Origin: Desulfarculus sp.
GTDB taxonomy: Bacteria > Desulfobacterota > Desulfarculia > Desulfarculales > Desulfarculaceae
Assembly (NCBI GenBank): GCA_003605055.1
Contig: QZKP01000018.1
Span: 1-40,643 of the forward strand
Direction: 5' to 3'
DNA length: 40,643 bases
The notes beneath the pieces were generated by a model that saw only the letters and a program-made list of their open reading frames with translations, ran no database searches and was not told the DNA's origin. Below, one piece after another: positions 1-10,253 of the stretch; position 1 is the stretch's first letter; every line of letters starts with the position of its first letter. The position numbers and the translations under genes were made by a program.

Positions 1-140
1 AGAAGGCCCTGCTCAAGCGGGTGCCCAGGGGCACCGAGGATCTGAACAAGAAGGCCCTGGCCGCCGGCGTCAAGCTGGCCAAGGACTGGCAGGCCCAGGA
101 GCGGCCCCAGACCGCCGAGCCCAGCGCGGCGGATTTTTAA
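1..140 (+). CDS. 2-oxoacid:ferredoxin oxidoreductase gamma subunit, C-terminal end (partial)
   Basis: Only the last 45 codons are in the window, read from base 3 to the TAA at 138-140; the start lies upstream. The visible peptide contains RVPRGTEDLNKKALAAG. This resembles the C-terminal segment of gamma subunits of 2-oxoacid:acceptor oxidoreductases (KorC/VorA type), which follow the pyruvate/ketoisovalerate-oxidoreductase gamma domain, and it ends in a short polar tail. Such subunits work with alpha and beta subunits and a ferredoxin-like delta subunit to decarboxylate 2-oxoacids oxidatively to acyl-CoA with ferredoxin as acceptor. The family call rests on one short motif and is tentative. 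A second operon of the same general type starts at 40180, in the same direction. Confidence 0.5.
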   Translation, partial: KALLKRVPRGTEDLNKKALAAGVKLAKDWQAQERPQTAEPSAADF

Positions 141-215
141 CCAACCGCGGCCCGGCCGCCCTGCTCCTCGTCCGCTGTTCCCCTGAGCGCCGGCGGAGCG
201 GGGTTCATCTCGGCC

Positions 216-244
216 TTTACTCTGGCGGGCAATCCAACCATAAT
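216..244 (+). promoter_or_regulatory. possible sigma-70 promoter for the AsmA-like gene
   Basis: TTTACT (216-221) and CATAAT (239-244) are separated by 17 bases and lie about 60 bases before the ATG at 306. Each box matches consensus at 4 to 5 of 6 positions. This is the best promoter-like pair in the gap after the upstream gene. It was found by eye and not scored. Confidence 0.35.
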
Positions 245-305
245 TTCAGGGTGCGCGATTCCCGGGAGTCCCCGGCGGCCAGGACCGGCCCGGGGGAGGT
301 TCGGC

Positions 306-2636
306 ATGGGCAAGGCTCTCAAAATCATCGGCATCTGCCTCGGCGTCTTGCTGGCGCTGCTGGCCGTGCTGCTGCTGGTGATGCCGCACCTGATCCCCTG
401 GGGCTCGCTGCTCAGCGGCGCCGTGTCCAGCCAGTTGGGCCGGCCGGCCAGCGTGCAGGAGGTCTCCCTGCGCCTGTGGGGCGGGCTGGAACTGGAGGTC
501 AAGGGCCTGGTGGTGCAGGAGTTGCCCCGCTGGGGACGCCGGCCAATGCTTCGCCTGGGGCGCCTGCATCTGCGGGCGGACCTGCTGCCCCTGCTGGCCC
601 GCAAGCTCGTGGTGCGCCAGGTCCTGCTGCAGGGCCTGGAGGTCTCGCTGGTGCAAGACAAAGATGGCGTCCGTAACTGGCAGGATCTACCGCTACCGTC
701 CAAGGGGCAGGCTTCCAGCGGGGCGGAAGAGCCGGACGGCCTGCCCGGTGGCGCTCTGCTGCTGGCCCGGGCCCAGGCCGAGGGCTGCAAGCTCTATCTA
801 TACAACCTGGCCACGGGCCAAAGCGCGGAGCTGCCCTTGCGCAAGCTGGAGCTGACCAGCGATCTGGACATGGGCGGCGCCTCGGGCCGCATAACCCTGG
901 AGATGCCTGGCCTGAGCCTGCGGGCCCAGGCTCGCAGCCAGGGGCTGGGGCAGGGGCTGAGGTTGGAGCAGGCCAAGCTGGAACTGACCCTGGACCTGGC
1001 CCCGCTGGTGGAACGCCTGGCCGTGTTGCAGCCCGGCCTGCGCGGCGCGGGGCAGGTGCGCGGCCAGATGACGGCCGCCGGCCCCCTGTCGGGGCTGCAG
1101 ATTACGGCCCAGGCCCAGGCCCAGGACGTGCTGCTCTCGGCCGGGGCCGGCCCGGTCTACGGCCTGCCCGCCGCCCGGCTGCAGGCGGACCTGACCTTGG
1201 ACCTGCCGGGCAAGCTGGCCCAGGTGCGCGTCCTGGAGCTGGTCTCGGCGGCGGCCGGCCTGCGCTGCCGCCTCAGCGGGCGCTTGGGCTGGGAAGAGTC
1301 CCTGGGCCGGAGCGACGCCCACTTTCAGCAGGAGGCGGACCTGGCCAAGCTCATCCCGGTGCTGTCGCCCCTGCTGCCCTGGTCCTTGCAGGCCCAGGGC
1401 GCGGCCAGCCAGGAGACGCGCCTCAAGGGAGCCGGACCCGGCGCCGTGGAAATCGCGGGCCAGACCCGGGTGCTGGGCGCGGTGCTGCGCTTCCCCTGGC
1501 TGCGCGAGGCCCATCGCGAGCCGGACTTCCGGACCGACTACCGGCTGCTGCTGGACGACGGCGGAGGGCGCTTGGAGATATTGCGCCTGGCCGTGGCCTC
1601 CAGCGTGGCCCGGCTGGGGTTCAGCGGCCGGGTTCGCTGGCGCGGCGGGGAAACCCAGGCCAAGTTGAGGCTGCAAGGCGAGTTCCTGGACCTCAACCGA
1701 CTGCCCCTGGGCTTGCCGCCCAGTCCGGCGCCGCCAGCGGCCAAGACCTCCAGCCGGCCGTCGCCGCCGCCCGCGGTCGGACCCGCCAAGCTGGCGCCGC
1801 CCGCGGTCGCGCCCGATTCCGCGGCCCCCTTGCGCCGGGCCCTGAAGGGCAAGACGGTGGAGGCGAAAATCCAGTTGGGCCGGGTCCTGCTGGCCAGCTA
1901 TGAACTGCAGAACCTGCGCACCACCCTGGAGGTTAAAAACCAGAAGATCGTGCTGAAGGATTTCGCCTGCGGCCTGCTCAAGGGCCGGGTGGAGCTGGCC
2001 GGTTCGCTGGACGCCGCGCCCAACCCGGCGGCCAGCCGCCTGCGGCTCAAGGGCCGGGGCCTGCAGGTCACGCCCCAGGTGTTTCGCGTACTGCAGCGGG
2101 ATTTCCCCTTGTTCGCGCTGCCCTTGAGCAGCCTGGAGGGGTCCTTTGACCTTAGCAGCGACCTGGCGGCCCGGGGGTTGCGGCGCGAGTACCTGCTGAA
2201 CAGCCTGCAGGGCAAGGGCGGGCTGCGGGCCCCGCGGGGAGTGACCATCGGCCTGGAGTTCTTGGACCAGATGCCCGGCGGCAACCTGCTGTGGGGCCTG
2301 GTGCGCGAACGCATCCCGCGGCAATTCAGCAAGTTCGAAGGTCAGTACACCCTGGGCGGCGGCCGGGTGAAATACGACCTGGCCTTGCAGAGCCAGGACC
2401 GCCAGCTAAACGCGCAGATCGTGGGCAGCACCGGCCTGCTGGACGAAACGGTGCAGGCCCAGCTAAAGATCAGCGGCCCGATCCTGGGCCGCGACCTGCG
2501 GCGGCTCCTGGGCCCGGACGGCACCGTTCCCATCGGACTGGGCGGCACCCTGCGCCACCCCCAGCCCCGTCTGGAGTCGCCGGCCGGCGGCGGCTCGCCA
2601 ATGGAAAACCTGCTGCGGGGAATCTTGCAGCGCTAA
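306..2636 (+). CDS. AsmA family protein
   Basis: A 776-residue protein with one N-terminal membrane anchor (about residues 7-27) followed by a long periplasmic region. The region just after the anchor has the AsmA pattern: a 'GR.....V.LRLWGGLELEVKGL' type beta repeat, then an 'L.LGRLHLRADLLPLL..KLVV..V.L.G' segment. The C-terminal third resembles AsmA_2-type domains. Family members (AsmA, YhjG, TamB relatives) are repeating beta-groove proteins linked to phospholipid transport and outer-membrane homeostasis. A Pro/Ala/Ser-rich linker lies at about residues 470-510 and probably separates two beta-rich halves. The ATG is preceded by GGGGGAGG at suitable spacing. The gene is convergent with the sugar transferase, 13 bases away. 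Function beyond the family is not evident. Confidence 0.8.
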   Translation: MGKALKIIGICLGVLLALLAVLLLVMPHLIPWGSLLSGAVSSQLGRPASVQEVSLRLWGGLELEVKGLVVQELPRWGRRPMLRLGRLHLRADLLPLLARKLVVRQVLLQGLEVSLVQDKDGVRNWQDLPLPSKGQASSGAEEPDGLPGGALLLARAQAEGCKLYLYNLATGQSAELPLRKLELTSDLDMGGASGRITLEMPGLSLRAQARSQGLGQGLRLEQAKLELTLDLAPLVERLAVLQPGLRGAGQVRGQMTAAGPLSGLQITAQAQAQDVLLSAGAGPVYGLPAARLQADLTLDLPGKLAQVRVLELVSAAAGLRCRLSGRLGWEESLGRSDAHFQQEADLAKLIPVLSPLLPWSLQAQGAASQETRLKGAGPGAVEIAGQTRVLGAVLRFPWLREAHREPDFRTDYRLLLDDGGGRLEILRLAVASSVARLGFSGRVRWRGGETQAKLRLQGEFLDLNRLPLGLPPSPAPPAAKTSSRPSPPPAVGPAKLAPPAVAPDSAAPLRRALKGKTVEAKIQLGRVLLASYELQNLRTTLEVKNQKIVLKDFACGLLKGRVELAGSLDAAPNPAASRLRLKGRGLQVTPQVFRVLQRDFPLFALPLSSLEGSFDLSSDLAARGLRREYLLNSLQGKGGLRAPRGVTIGLEFLDQMPGGNLLWGLVRERIPRQFSKFEGQYTLGGGRVKYDLALQSQDRQLNAQIVGSTGLLDETVQAQLKISGPILGRDLRRLLGPDGTVPIGLGGTLRHPQPRLESPAGGGSPMENLLRGILQR

Positions 2637-2649
2637 CCGGCGCCCCGGG

Positions 2650-3354
2650 CTAGAGGCCTTGGGCCTTGGCCAGCACGCGCAAGGTGCGCGCAATGATGCC
2701 CAGGTCCAGGCAAAGCACCTCCCAGCCGGAGTGGCTGCGCAGGAAATTAGCGTATTCCTGGTCCAGGCGGTACTGGTCCCAGCGCCCCAGGCCCTGGCCC
2801 TTATGCGATTGGTAGGGGCCGGTGAGTCCCGAGCGCAGTATCTGCCAGTTGGTGACCCCCCGTTTCAGGGCCTCCTCATAGACCTCCAGGTTCACCGGCC
2901 GGGGCCCCACCAGGCTCAGGTCGCCCCTGAGCACGTTGAGCATCTGGGGCAACTCGTCCAGATAGACCCTTTGCAGGATGCGGCCCACCCTGGTCATGCT
3001 GGTGCCGTCCCACTCCAGATACTTGGTGTGGATGAACACCCCCTTTTCGTGCAGCGCCTCGATCACCTGGGGCTTGAAGATGTTGAACTTGAGGAAATGA
3101 AACTGGCGGCCCTGGGACATGCGGGGCTCGGCATAAAACAAGGGGGCCCAGGGCCGGCCCAGCAGCAGGTGCTCCAGGAAGATGGCCAGCAGGATCAGGA
3201 TGAACAGGGGGCTTACCGCCAGCAGCAACAGGAGGGAGAAGCTAAGGTCCAGGGCCCGCTTCAGGCAGGGCAGCGGAATTTTTTCCTTCAGGCCGCTGGA
3301 GACGAAGTCCTCCCGGCCATGCGAGGATTCGATTTCCCGGTTGACCTCGGACAT
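2650..3354 (-). CDS. bacterial sugar transferase (polyprenyl-phosphate glycosylphosphotransferase family)
   Basis: A 234-residue, single-domain phosphoglycosyl transferase. A hydrophobic re-entrant or membrane segment (about residues 33-58) follows the KRALDLSFS motif. The catalytic DE dyad and signature LDELPQMLNVLRGDLSLVGPRP are present in the middle. Such enzymes transfer a sugar-1-phosphate from a nucleotide sugar to undecaprenyl phosphate, the first step of O-antigen, capsule or exopolysaccharide synthesis, at the inner face of the membrane. The usual 'K(F/Y)R(T/S)M' element reads KFNIF here, so the conserved Arg is Asn. The protein lacks the extra N-terminal membrane domain of WbaP-type enzymes and is of small, PglC-like size. 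No other polysaccharide gene is nearby. The ATG has only a weak upstream GGTGG. Confidence 0.8.
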   Translation of the reverse strand: MSEVNREIESSHGREDFVSSGLKEKIPLPCLKRALDLSFSLLLLLAVSPLFILILLAIFLEHLLLGRPWAPLFYAEPRMSQGRQFHFLKFNIFKPQVIEALHEKGVFIHTKYLEWDGTSMTRVGRILQRVYLDELPQMLNVLRGDLSLVGPRPVNLEVYEEALKRGVTNWQILRSGLTGPYQSHKGQGLGRWDQYRLDQEYANFLRSHSGWEVLCLDLGIIARTLRVLAKAQGL

Positions 3355-3433
3355 GGCACCACCCTGCGTTCTGGGCCGTGGGCGCTTTTCTCCAGGCTAA
3401 CAGCAAGCCCCCGCGCCGGGCAACGCCGTTGGC

Positions 3434-3931
3434 TCAGGTCTGCTTGAAGCGGGCGTCGGCCTTGTGTTCCTGGGCCTGGCCCGCCCGGCCAGCCAGCCAG
3501 CCGATGTTCACCGGACCCGGCGGCTGGTCAAACTCCGGTACATAGGGCTTCAGGTCCAACAGCGGGGTGCCGTCCAGCACGTCCACGTCCTCCAGGTGCA
3601 GCACGCAGCCCTCTACGCGCAGCAGGCGCACCACCGACAGCCCGATGGGATTGGGCCGGGCCGGGGCGCGGGTGGCGAAGACGCCGCGGTGCTCCTGGTC
3701 CAGGAAGGGCCGCACCAACAGCGCGGGCTTCTTGGCTAGGTGGCAGTGGTACAGCAGAATCAGGTGGCTGAAGCCCTCCAGGTCCTTGAGCCCGGGCTCC
3801 AGGGATGGCTGCACCTCCACCCGCCCCAACACTCCCCGGGCGCCGGAGGGCTGGATGGGCGCGCCCTCGGGGGTGCGGAACGGCGAACGGATCACACCGA
3901 CGGCCTGGTAGTTGATCGCTGCCTGATTCAT
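3434..3931 (-). CDS. trmO: tRNA (N6-threonylcarbamoyladenosine(37)-N6)-methyltransferase TrmO (TsaA/YaeB family)
   Basis: A 165-residue protein of the TsaA/UPF0066 family. It begins with YQAVGVIRSPFRTPEGAPIQP and contains LEGFSHLILLYHCH, GVFATRAPARPNPIGLSVVRLL and the downstream DVLDGTPLLDLKPYVPEFD, all hallmarks of TrmO. The E. coli enzyme uses S-adenosylmethionine to methylate t6A37 of threonine tRNA. The start at 3931 is preferred because GGAG lies seven bases upstream and the ATG overlaps the stop of the MFS gene (ATGA), which implies translational coupling. The frame stays open further upstream, but only inside the MFS gene. The length is shorter than the about 235 residues of E. coli TrmO but normal for the compact family members. 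Confidence 0.88.
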   Translation of the reverse strand: MNQAAINYQAVGVIRSPFRTPEGAPIQPSGARGVLGRVEVQPSLEPGLKDLEGFSHLILLYHCHLAKKPALLVRPFLDQEHRGVFATRAPARPNPIGLSVVRLLRVEGCVLHLEDVDVLDGTPLLDLKPYVPEFDQPPGPVNIGWLAGRAGQAQEHKADARFKQT

Positions 3932-5073
3932 GGCTTTCTCCATATCTCGCCCAGGCCCACCGCCAGGGGCAGGACCAGGACCAGCAGGCACAGCCCGGCC
4001 ACCCCCGGCCAGGCCCACAGGGACCAGGCCTGGCCGGCGGCGGTGATGCCGGCCCAGCCGCCCAGGTAGTAGATCAGCACGTAGAGGCTGTTGCCCCGAC
4101 CCTGCCCCCCTTGCAGACGCACGTTCAACAGCCCCGTGGCCGCGGGGTGAATGGTGAAATGGCCCGCGCAGACCAGGGCCAGGGAGAGCACCACCGCGGC
4201 TAGGGAGGGCAATAGGCTGACCAACAGGGCCAGGACCAGGAAGGCCGCGCCCAACAGCAGGGTCCAGCCCCCGCCGATGCGCCGGGTCAGTCTGCCCACC
4301 AGGGGGCCGGAGACCACCCCGATCAGGTAGGTGAGGTACACCAGGCTGATAAAAGAGGTGGAGGCGCTGAAGGGCGGGCCGGCCAGGTGATAGGTGATGA
4401 AGTTGAACACCGCGGCGAAGACGAACATGCTGCCGAAGGTGGCCAGGTAGGGCGCCAGGGTCGTCCGTTGACGCAGCAGCCCCAGGTAGCTGAGGGAGGC
4501 CGCGCCGCGGGGCTGCCGCGGGCCTTCGGGCGGCAGCCAGCGCAGGGCGGCCAGGGTCAACAGCAGCACCAGGGCCGCGGTAACCACGAAGGACAGGCGC
4601 CAGTGTCCCACCAGCACCAGACCGCTCAACAGGCGGCTGGACAGCCCGCCCACCACCGTGGCCGAGACGTAGGAGCCCATGACCACGGCCAGGCTCTCCA
4701 GGGGCAGGGAGCGGGCCAGGTAAGCGGCCAGGCAGGAGGTCAAGGCCGGCACGAACAGGCCCTGCACGAAGCGCAGCGCCACCAACAGGGTCAGGCCCTG
4801 GCTGAAGGCGCCGGCCAGCAGGCTCGAGGCGATCACCACCCCGCCCACCAGGATAATTGGTTTGATCGGCCAGCGGTCGGCCAACACGCCGAAAGGCATG
4901 CAGGCCACTGTGATGCCCAGGATCACCATGGATACGGTGAGCGAGGCCATGGACGGCGAGGCCCCGAAGTCCTGACTGATCTCTGGCAAGACCGGCTGGG
5001 TGAGGTAAATGGTGCCGATGGTGGCGGCCACCAGCCCGAAAACCAGGGCCTGCAGGCCGAAGGTGCCGGCCAC
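3928..5073 (-). CDS. major facilitator superfamily transporter (YnfM-like)
   Basis: A 12-helix MFS protein of about 381 residues. The first helix contains GTIYLTQPVLPEISQDFG. The loop between helices 2 and 3 is GVLADRWPIKPII, matching the family motif 'G.(L/V).DR.(G/P)R(R/K)'. Helix 4 carries RFVQGLFVPALTS. The pattern resembles drug/metabolite:proton exporters of the YnfM type, so export is more likely than import; the substrate is unknown. The start is uncertain. The open frame extends to 5229 but would overlap glgB by more than 120 bases. GTG at 5073 is given here and TTG at 5100 is the alternative; neither has a strong ribosome binding site. The stop overlaps trmO by four bases. Confidence 0.85.
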   Translation of the reverse strand: MAGTFGLQALVFGLVAATIGTIYLTQPVLPEISQDFGASPSMASLTVSMVILGITVACMPFGVLADRWPIKPIILVGGVVIASSLLAGAFSQGLTLLVALRFVQGLFVPALTSCLAAYLARSLPLESLAVVMGSYVSATVVGGLSSRLLSGLVLVGHWRLSFVVTAALVLLLTLAALRWLPPEGPRQPRGAASLSYLGLLRQRTTLAPYLATFGSMFVFAAVFNFITYHLAGPPFSASTSFISLVYLTYLIGVVSGPLVGRLTRRIGGGWTLLLGAAFLVLALLVSLLPSLAAVVLSLALVCAGHFTIHPAATGLLNVRLQGGQGRGNSLYVLIYYLGGWAGITAAGQAWSLWAWPGVAGLCLLVLVLPLAVGLGEIWRKP

Positions 5074-5102
5074 GGGACGCGCCGCGCTTCGCGGGGGCAA
5101 GG

Positions 5103-7025
5103 CTATAGATCCGCTTGACCCGCCGGCTGCAAGAACACCGCGGCCAGGGGCGGCAGGGTCAGATTCAGGGAGTAAGGCCGTCCGTGCGTGGACCGCTTCC
5201 CGGCCGTCAGCCCCCCCAGGTTGCCCCATCCGCTGCCTCCGTATATCTCAGCGTCGCTGTTGAGCACCTCCCGCCAGGGGCCGCCTTGGTTCACGCCCAC
5301 CCAATAGCCGCTTCGCGGCACCGGCGTGAAGTTGCACACCACCAGCAGGGCCTGGCCCTGACGCCCCCAGCGCAGAAAGGCCAGCACGCTGTTGTCCGCG
5401 TCGTTGCAGTCCACCCACTCGAAGCCTCCCGGCCGCAGGTCTTCCTGCAGGGCCGGCTGGCGGGCGTAGAGGCGGTTAAGGTCGCTCACCAGGCGCTGCA
5501 GGCCCTGGTGCGGCGGGTAGGCCAACAGGTGCCAATCCAGGGCGGCCTCGTGGCTCCACTCGGCCCACTGGCCGAACTCCCCGCCCATGAACAGCAGCTT
5601 CTTGGCCGGCTGGCCGTACTGATAGCAGTACAGCAGGCGCAGGTTGGCGAACTTCTGCCAGTCGTCGCCAGGCATCTTGCCCAGGAGCGAGCCCTTGCCG
5701 TGCACCACCTCGTCGTGGGACAGGGCCAGCACGAAGTTCTCGGTGAAGGCGTAGAGCATGCGGAAGGTGAGCTGGTTGTGGTGGAACTTGCGGTGCACCG
5801 GTTGGCGGCGGAAGTAGCTCAGGGTGTCGTGCATCCAGCCCATGTCCCACTTGAGGCCGAAGCCCAGGCCGCCCAGGTAGGTGGGCCGGCTGACCATGGG
5901 CCAGGCCGTGGACTCCTCGGCGATGTTCTGCACGCCGGGGTTGGCCGCGTAGGTCTCCTGGTTCAGACGCTGCAGAAACTGCACCGCCTCCAGGTTCTCG
6001 TTGCCGCCGTATTGGTTGGGAATCCACTCTCCGTCCCGGCGGGAGTAGTCCAGGTAGAGCATGGAGGCCACCGCGTCCACCCGCAGGCCGTCGGCGTGCA
6101 TCTCCTTTAGCCAGAACATGGCGCTGGAGAGCAGAAAGGAGCGCACCTCGTCGCGGCCGTAGTTGAAGATGGCGCTGTGCCAGTCCGGGTGGTAGCCCTG
6201 GCGGGGGTCGGCGTGCTCGTAGAGATGGGTGCCGTCAAAGAAGGACAGGCCGTGGCCGTCGTCCGGGAAGTGGCTGGGCACCCAGTCCAGGATCAGACCG
6301 ATGCCGCGCTGGTGCAGGTGGTCCACCAGGAACATGAAGTCCTGGAGGCTCCCGTAGCGGCGGCTGGGAGCGAAATAGCCGGTGGTCTGGTAGCCCCAGG
6401 AACCGTAGAAGGGGTGCTCCATCACCGGCATCAGCTCCACGTGGGTGAAGCCCAGCTCCAGGCAGTAGTCGGCCAACAGCGGCGCGATCTCCCGGTAGCC
6501 CAGCCGCCGCCCGTCCTCCCCGCGGCGCCAGGAACCCAGGTGCACCTCGTAGATGGCCATGGGCCGCTCCAGGGCGTCGCCAGCGGCTCGGCGGGCCAGC
6601 CAGTCGCCGTCCCCCCACTGGTAACTCAGGTCGCTCACCACCGACGCGGTCAGCGGCGGCTCCTCAGCCTGGAAGGCCAGGGGATCGGCCTTGTCCACTT
6701 GATAGCCCAGGTTCTTGGACTCGATGTGATACTTGTAGCGCTGACCCAGGCCCACGCCGGGCCGGAAGCCTTCCCAGATGCCCGAGGAGCCGCGGGGTTT
6801 GAGCGGCGTGTCGTGCTGGTCCCAGCCGTTGAAGTCGCCCATGACGAACACGGCGTGGGCGTTGGGCGCCCACACCGCGAAGTAGGTGCCGGCCGTGCCG
6901 TTCACCTCTAGAGGGTGGGCCCCCAGCTTGTCGTAGAGCAGCAAATGGCTGCCCTGGTTGAACAGGTACAGGTCGTCCTCGCTCAGGAGGCTCACCTGGC
7001 CGGATTGTGTTTTGCGGGCATTCAT
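5103..7025 (-). CDS. glgB: 1,4-alpha-glucan branching enzyme
   Basis: A 640-residue GH13 enzyme. An N-terminal CBM48/E-set domain ([24 protein letters not shown]) is followed by the catalytic barrel with [11 protein letters not shown], the nucleophile region [15 protein letters not shown], the acid/base [11 protein letters not shown] and the third acid [12 protein letters not shown], then a C-terminal beta domain. It makes alpha-1,6 branches in glycogen. ATG 7025 is chosen because GAGG lies nine bases upstream and the length then matches the family; upstream codons lack homology features. No glgA, glgC or glgP lies in the window, so the gene is an orphan here. A good promoter pair lies at 7069-7096. 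Confidence 0.95.
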   Translation of the reverse strand: MNARKTQSGQVSLLSEDDLYLFNQGSHLLLYDKLGAHPLEVNGTAGTYFAVWAPNAHAVFVMGDFNGWDQHDTPLKPRGSSGIWEGFRPGVGLGQRYKYHIESKNLGYQVDKADPLAFQAEEPPLTASVVSDLSYQWGDGDWLARRAAGDALERPMAIYEVHLGSWRRGEDGRRLGYREIAPLLADYCLELGFTHVELMPVMEHPFYGSWGYQTTGYFAPSRRYGSLQDFMFLVDHLHQRGIGLILDWVPSHFPDDGHGLSFFDGTHLYEHADPRQGYHPDWHSAIFNYGRDEVRSFLLSSAMFWLKEMHADGLRVDAVASMLYLDYSRRDGEWIPNQYGGNENLEAVQFLQRLNQETYAANPGVQNIAEESTAWPMVSRPTYLGGLGFGLKWDMGWMHDTLSYFRRQPVHRKFHHNQLTFRMLYAFTENFVLALSHDEVVHGKGSLLGKMPGDDWQKFANLRLLYCYQYGQPAKKLLFMGGEFGQWAEWSHEAALDWHLLAYPPHQGLQRLVSDLNRLYARQPALQEDLRPGGFEWVDCNDADNSVLAFLRWGRQGQALLVVCNFTPVPRSGYWVGVNQGGPWREVLNSDAEIYGGSGWGNLGGLTAGKRSTHGRPYSLNLTLPPLAAVFLQPAGQADL

Positions 7026-7068
7026 GCCATTTTTCCTCGCGGCGGCTGCTTTGAGCGGCTGGTCTTGT

Positions 7069-7096
7069 ATTATGGCACTCCCGGGGCGGCTTGCAA
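7069..7096 (-). promoter_or_regulatory. probable sigma-70 promoter for glgB
   Basis: On the minus strand, TTGCAA (7091-7096) and CATAAT (7069-7074) are separated by 16 bases and lie 44 bases before the glgB ATG. The -10 box matches 5 of 6 and the -35 box 4 of 6 consensus positions. It lies back to back with the plus-strand element at 7118. Confidence 0.5.
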
Positions 7097-7117
7097 ACAA
7101 CCGCCGCAGGCTTATGA

Positions 7118-7146
7118 TTGCCAGCCGACTGGCGCGAGCCTAACAT
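7118..7146 (+). promoter_or_regulatory. possible sigma-70 promoter for the CDF transporter gene
   Basis: TTGCCA (7118-7123) and TAACAT (7141-7146) have a 17-base spacer and lie 31 bases before the ATG at 7177. The -35 box is a 5/6 match and the -10 box a 4/6 match. It was found by inspection only. Confidence 0.45.
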
Positions 7147-7176
7147 GGTAGCAGAATAAACAGACGGCGGGGCGGG

Positions 7177-8064
7177 ATGGCGCAGGACCTGGAACAGAGC
7201 GGCCGGCAGGGGCGGCGGGTCACCTGGCTGGGGGTGTGGGTGAACGCGCTGCTGGTCCTGGGCAAGCTGCTGGCTGGCGTTTATGGCCGCAGCCAGGCCA
7301 TGCTGGCCGACGCGGTACACTCCCTTAGCGACCTGGTCACCGACGGGGTGGTGTTGGTGGGGCTGAAGCTGGGGCGCCGGGCCCCGGACCCGCGGCACCA
7401 CTTCGGCCACGGCCGCATGGAGACCATGTCCGCCTCGCTGGTGGGCCTGGCCCTGGTGGGGGTGGCGGTCTGGATCGGCTACCAGGCCCTGCATGACATC
7501 ATCACCCACGTGGAGCACCACCCCACCTGGCTGGCTTTAGTGGCCGCGGCGGTGTCCATCGCGGCCAAGGAGGCGCTGTACCGGGTGACGGTGGCGGTGG
7601 GCCGGCGCATAAACAGCCCGGCGGTGGTGGCCAACGCCTGGCACCACCGCTCCGACGCGCTGTCCTCGGTGGCGGTGCTGCTGGGCGTGGCCGGCAGCCT
7701 GCTCAACCCGGACTGGCACAGCCTGGACGCCTGGGCCGCCCTGGTGGTGGCGCTGCTGATCTGCAAGGTGGGCCTGGAGGTGCTTTGGGGGGCGCTCAAG
7801 GAGATGGCCGACACCGCGCCCCCGGCCGAGGTGCTGCGCAGCATTCAGAACTGCGCTCTTGACGTGCCCGGCGTGCTGGAAATGCACGACCTGAAGGTTC
7901 GCAGCGCCGGCGGCCGGCACCAAATCCAATTGCACATCGTGGTGGACGCCCAGCTCAACGTGATGAAAAGCCACAGGATCGCCAAGGAGGTCGAGCGCTG
8001 CCTGCTGGCCGAGGTGCCCGACGCCGGCGAGGTCATCGTGCACGTGGACCCCTGCGACCCCTGA
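7177..8064 (+). CDS. cation diffusion facilitator (CDF) family metal transporter
   Basis: A 295-residue inner-membrane divalent-metal/proton antiporter of the FieF/MamM-like CDF family. The transmembrane metal site is visible as ADAVHSLSD in helix 2 and HHRSD in helix 5. The expected six helices fill residues 15-205, and a C-terminal cytoplasmic domain with metal-binding His residues (MHDLKVRSAGGRHQIQLHIVVD) fills the rest. HHFGHGRMET between helices 2 and 3 is a typical family element. It probably exports Zn2+, Fe2+ or Mn2+; the sequence alone does not settle which. The start is supported by the purine-rich GGCGGGGCGGG and a promoter pair at 7118. It stands alone, divergent from glgB. Confidence 0.9.
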   Translation: MAQDLEQSGRQGRRVTWLGVWVNALLVLGKLLAGVYGRSQAMLADAVHSLSDLVTDGVVLVGLKLGRRAPDPRHHFGHGRMETMSASLVGLALVGVAVWIGYQALHDIITHVEHHPTWLALVAAAVSIAAKEALYRVTVAVGRRINSPAVVANAWHHRSDALSSVAVLLGVAGSLLNPDWHSLDAWAALVVALLICKVGLEVLWGALKEMADTAPPAEVLRSIQNCALDVPGVLEMHDLKVRSAGGRHQIQLHIVVDAQLNVMKSHRIAKEVERCLLAEVPDAGEVIVHVDPCDP

Positions 8065-8226
8065 ACCCGCCCCGGTCCTGGGCCGGTTGCGCCGCGTGCT
8101 AGGAGCCGCAGCCCGCGGCCTGTTACAATTAAAATCCAGAGAGGTTCGTCAAGGCCGTCCGCCGGAGGCCTGGGCTGTATCGTGGATTCTGGCTTTTCGT
8201 CGAGCAGGGCGTTAGGAGGATTATAA

Positions 8227-10215
<1,989 letters not shown>

Positions 10216-10231
10216 GGGGCGCGGGGAGGAT

Positions 10232-10253
10232 GCTGGGCCGGTTCGGGCTCAGC
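10232..10253. terminator. possible bidirectional hairpin between acs and mgtE
   Basis: GCTGGGCC (10232-10239) pairs with GGCTCAGC (10246-10253) around a six-base loop, with one G-T wobble. It lies between the convergent stops of acs and mgtE and overlaps the last mgtE codons. There is no T-run on either side, so intrinsic termination is doubtful. Confidence 0.3.

Noticed and set aside
798..2324. A 508-codon minus-strand open frame inside the AsmA-like gene
   Set aside because: It has low-complexity Gln/Ala/Gly/Arg composition and no domain, and the plus-strand gene has a ribosome binding site and a recognisable family.
5074..5229. N-terminal extension of the MFS gene into glgB
   Set aside because: It would overlap the end of glgB by more than 120 bases and adds a non-hydrophobic, low-complexity segment.
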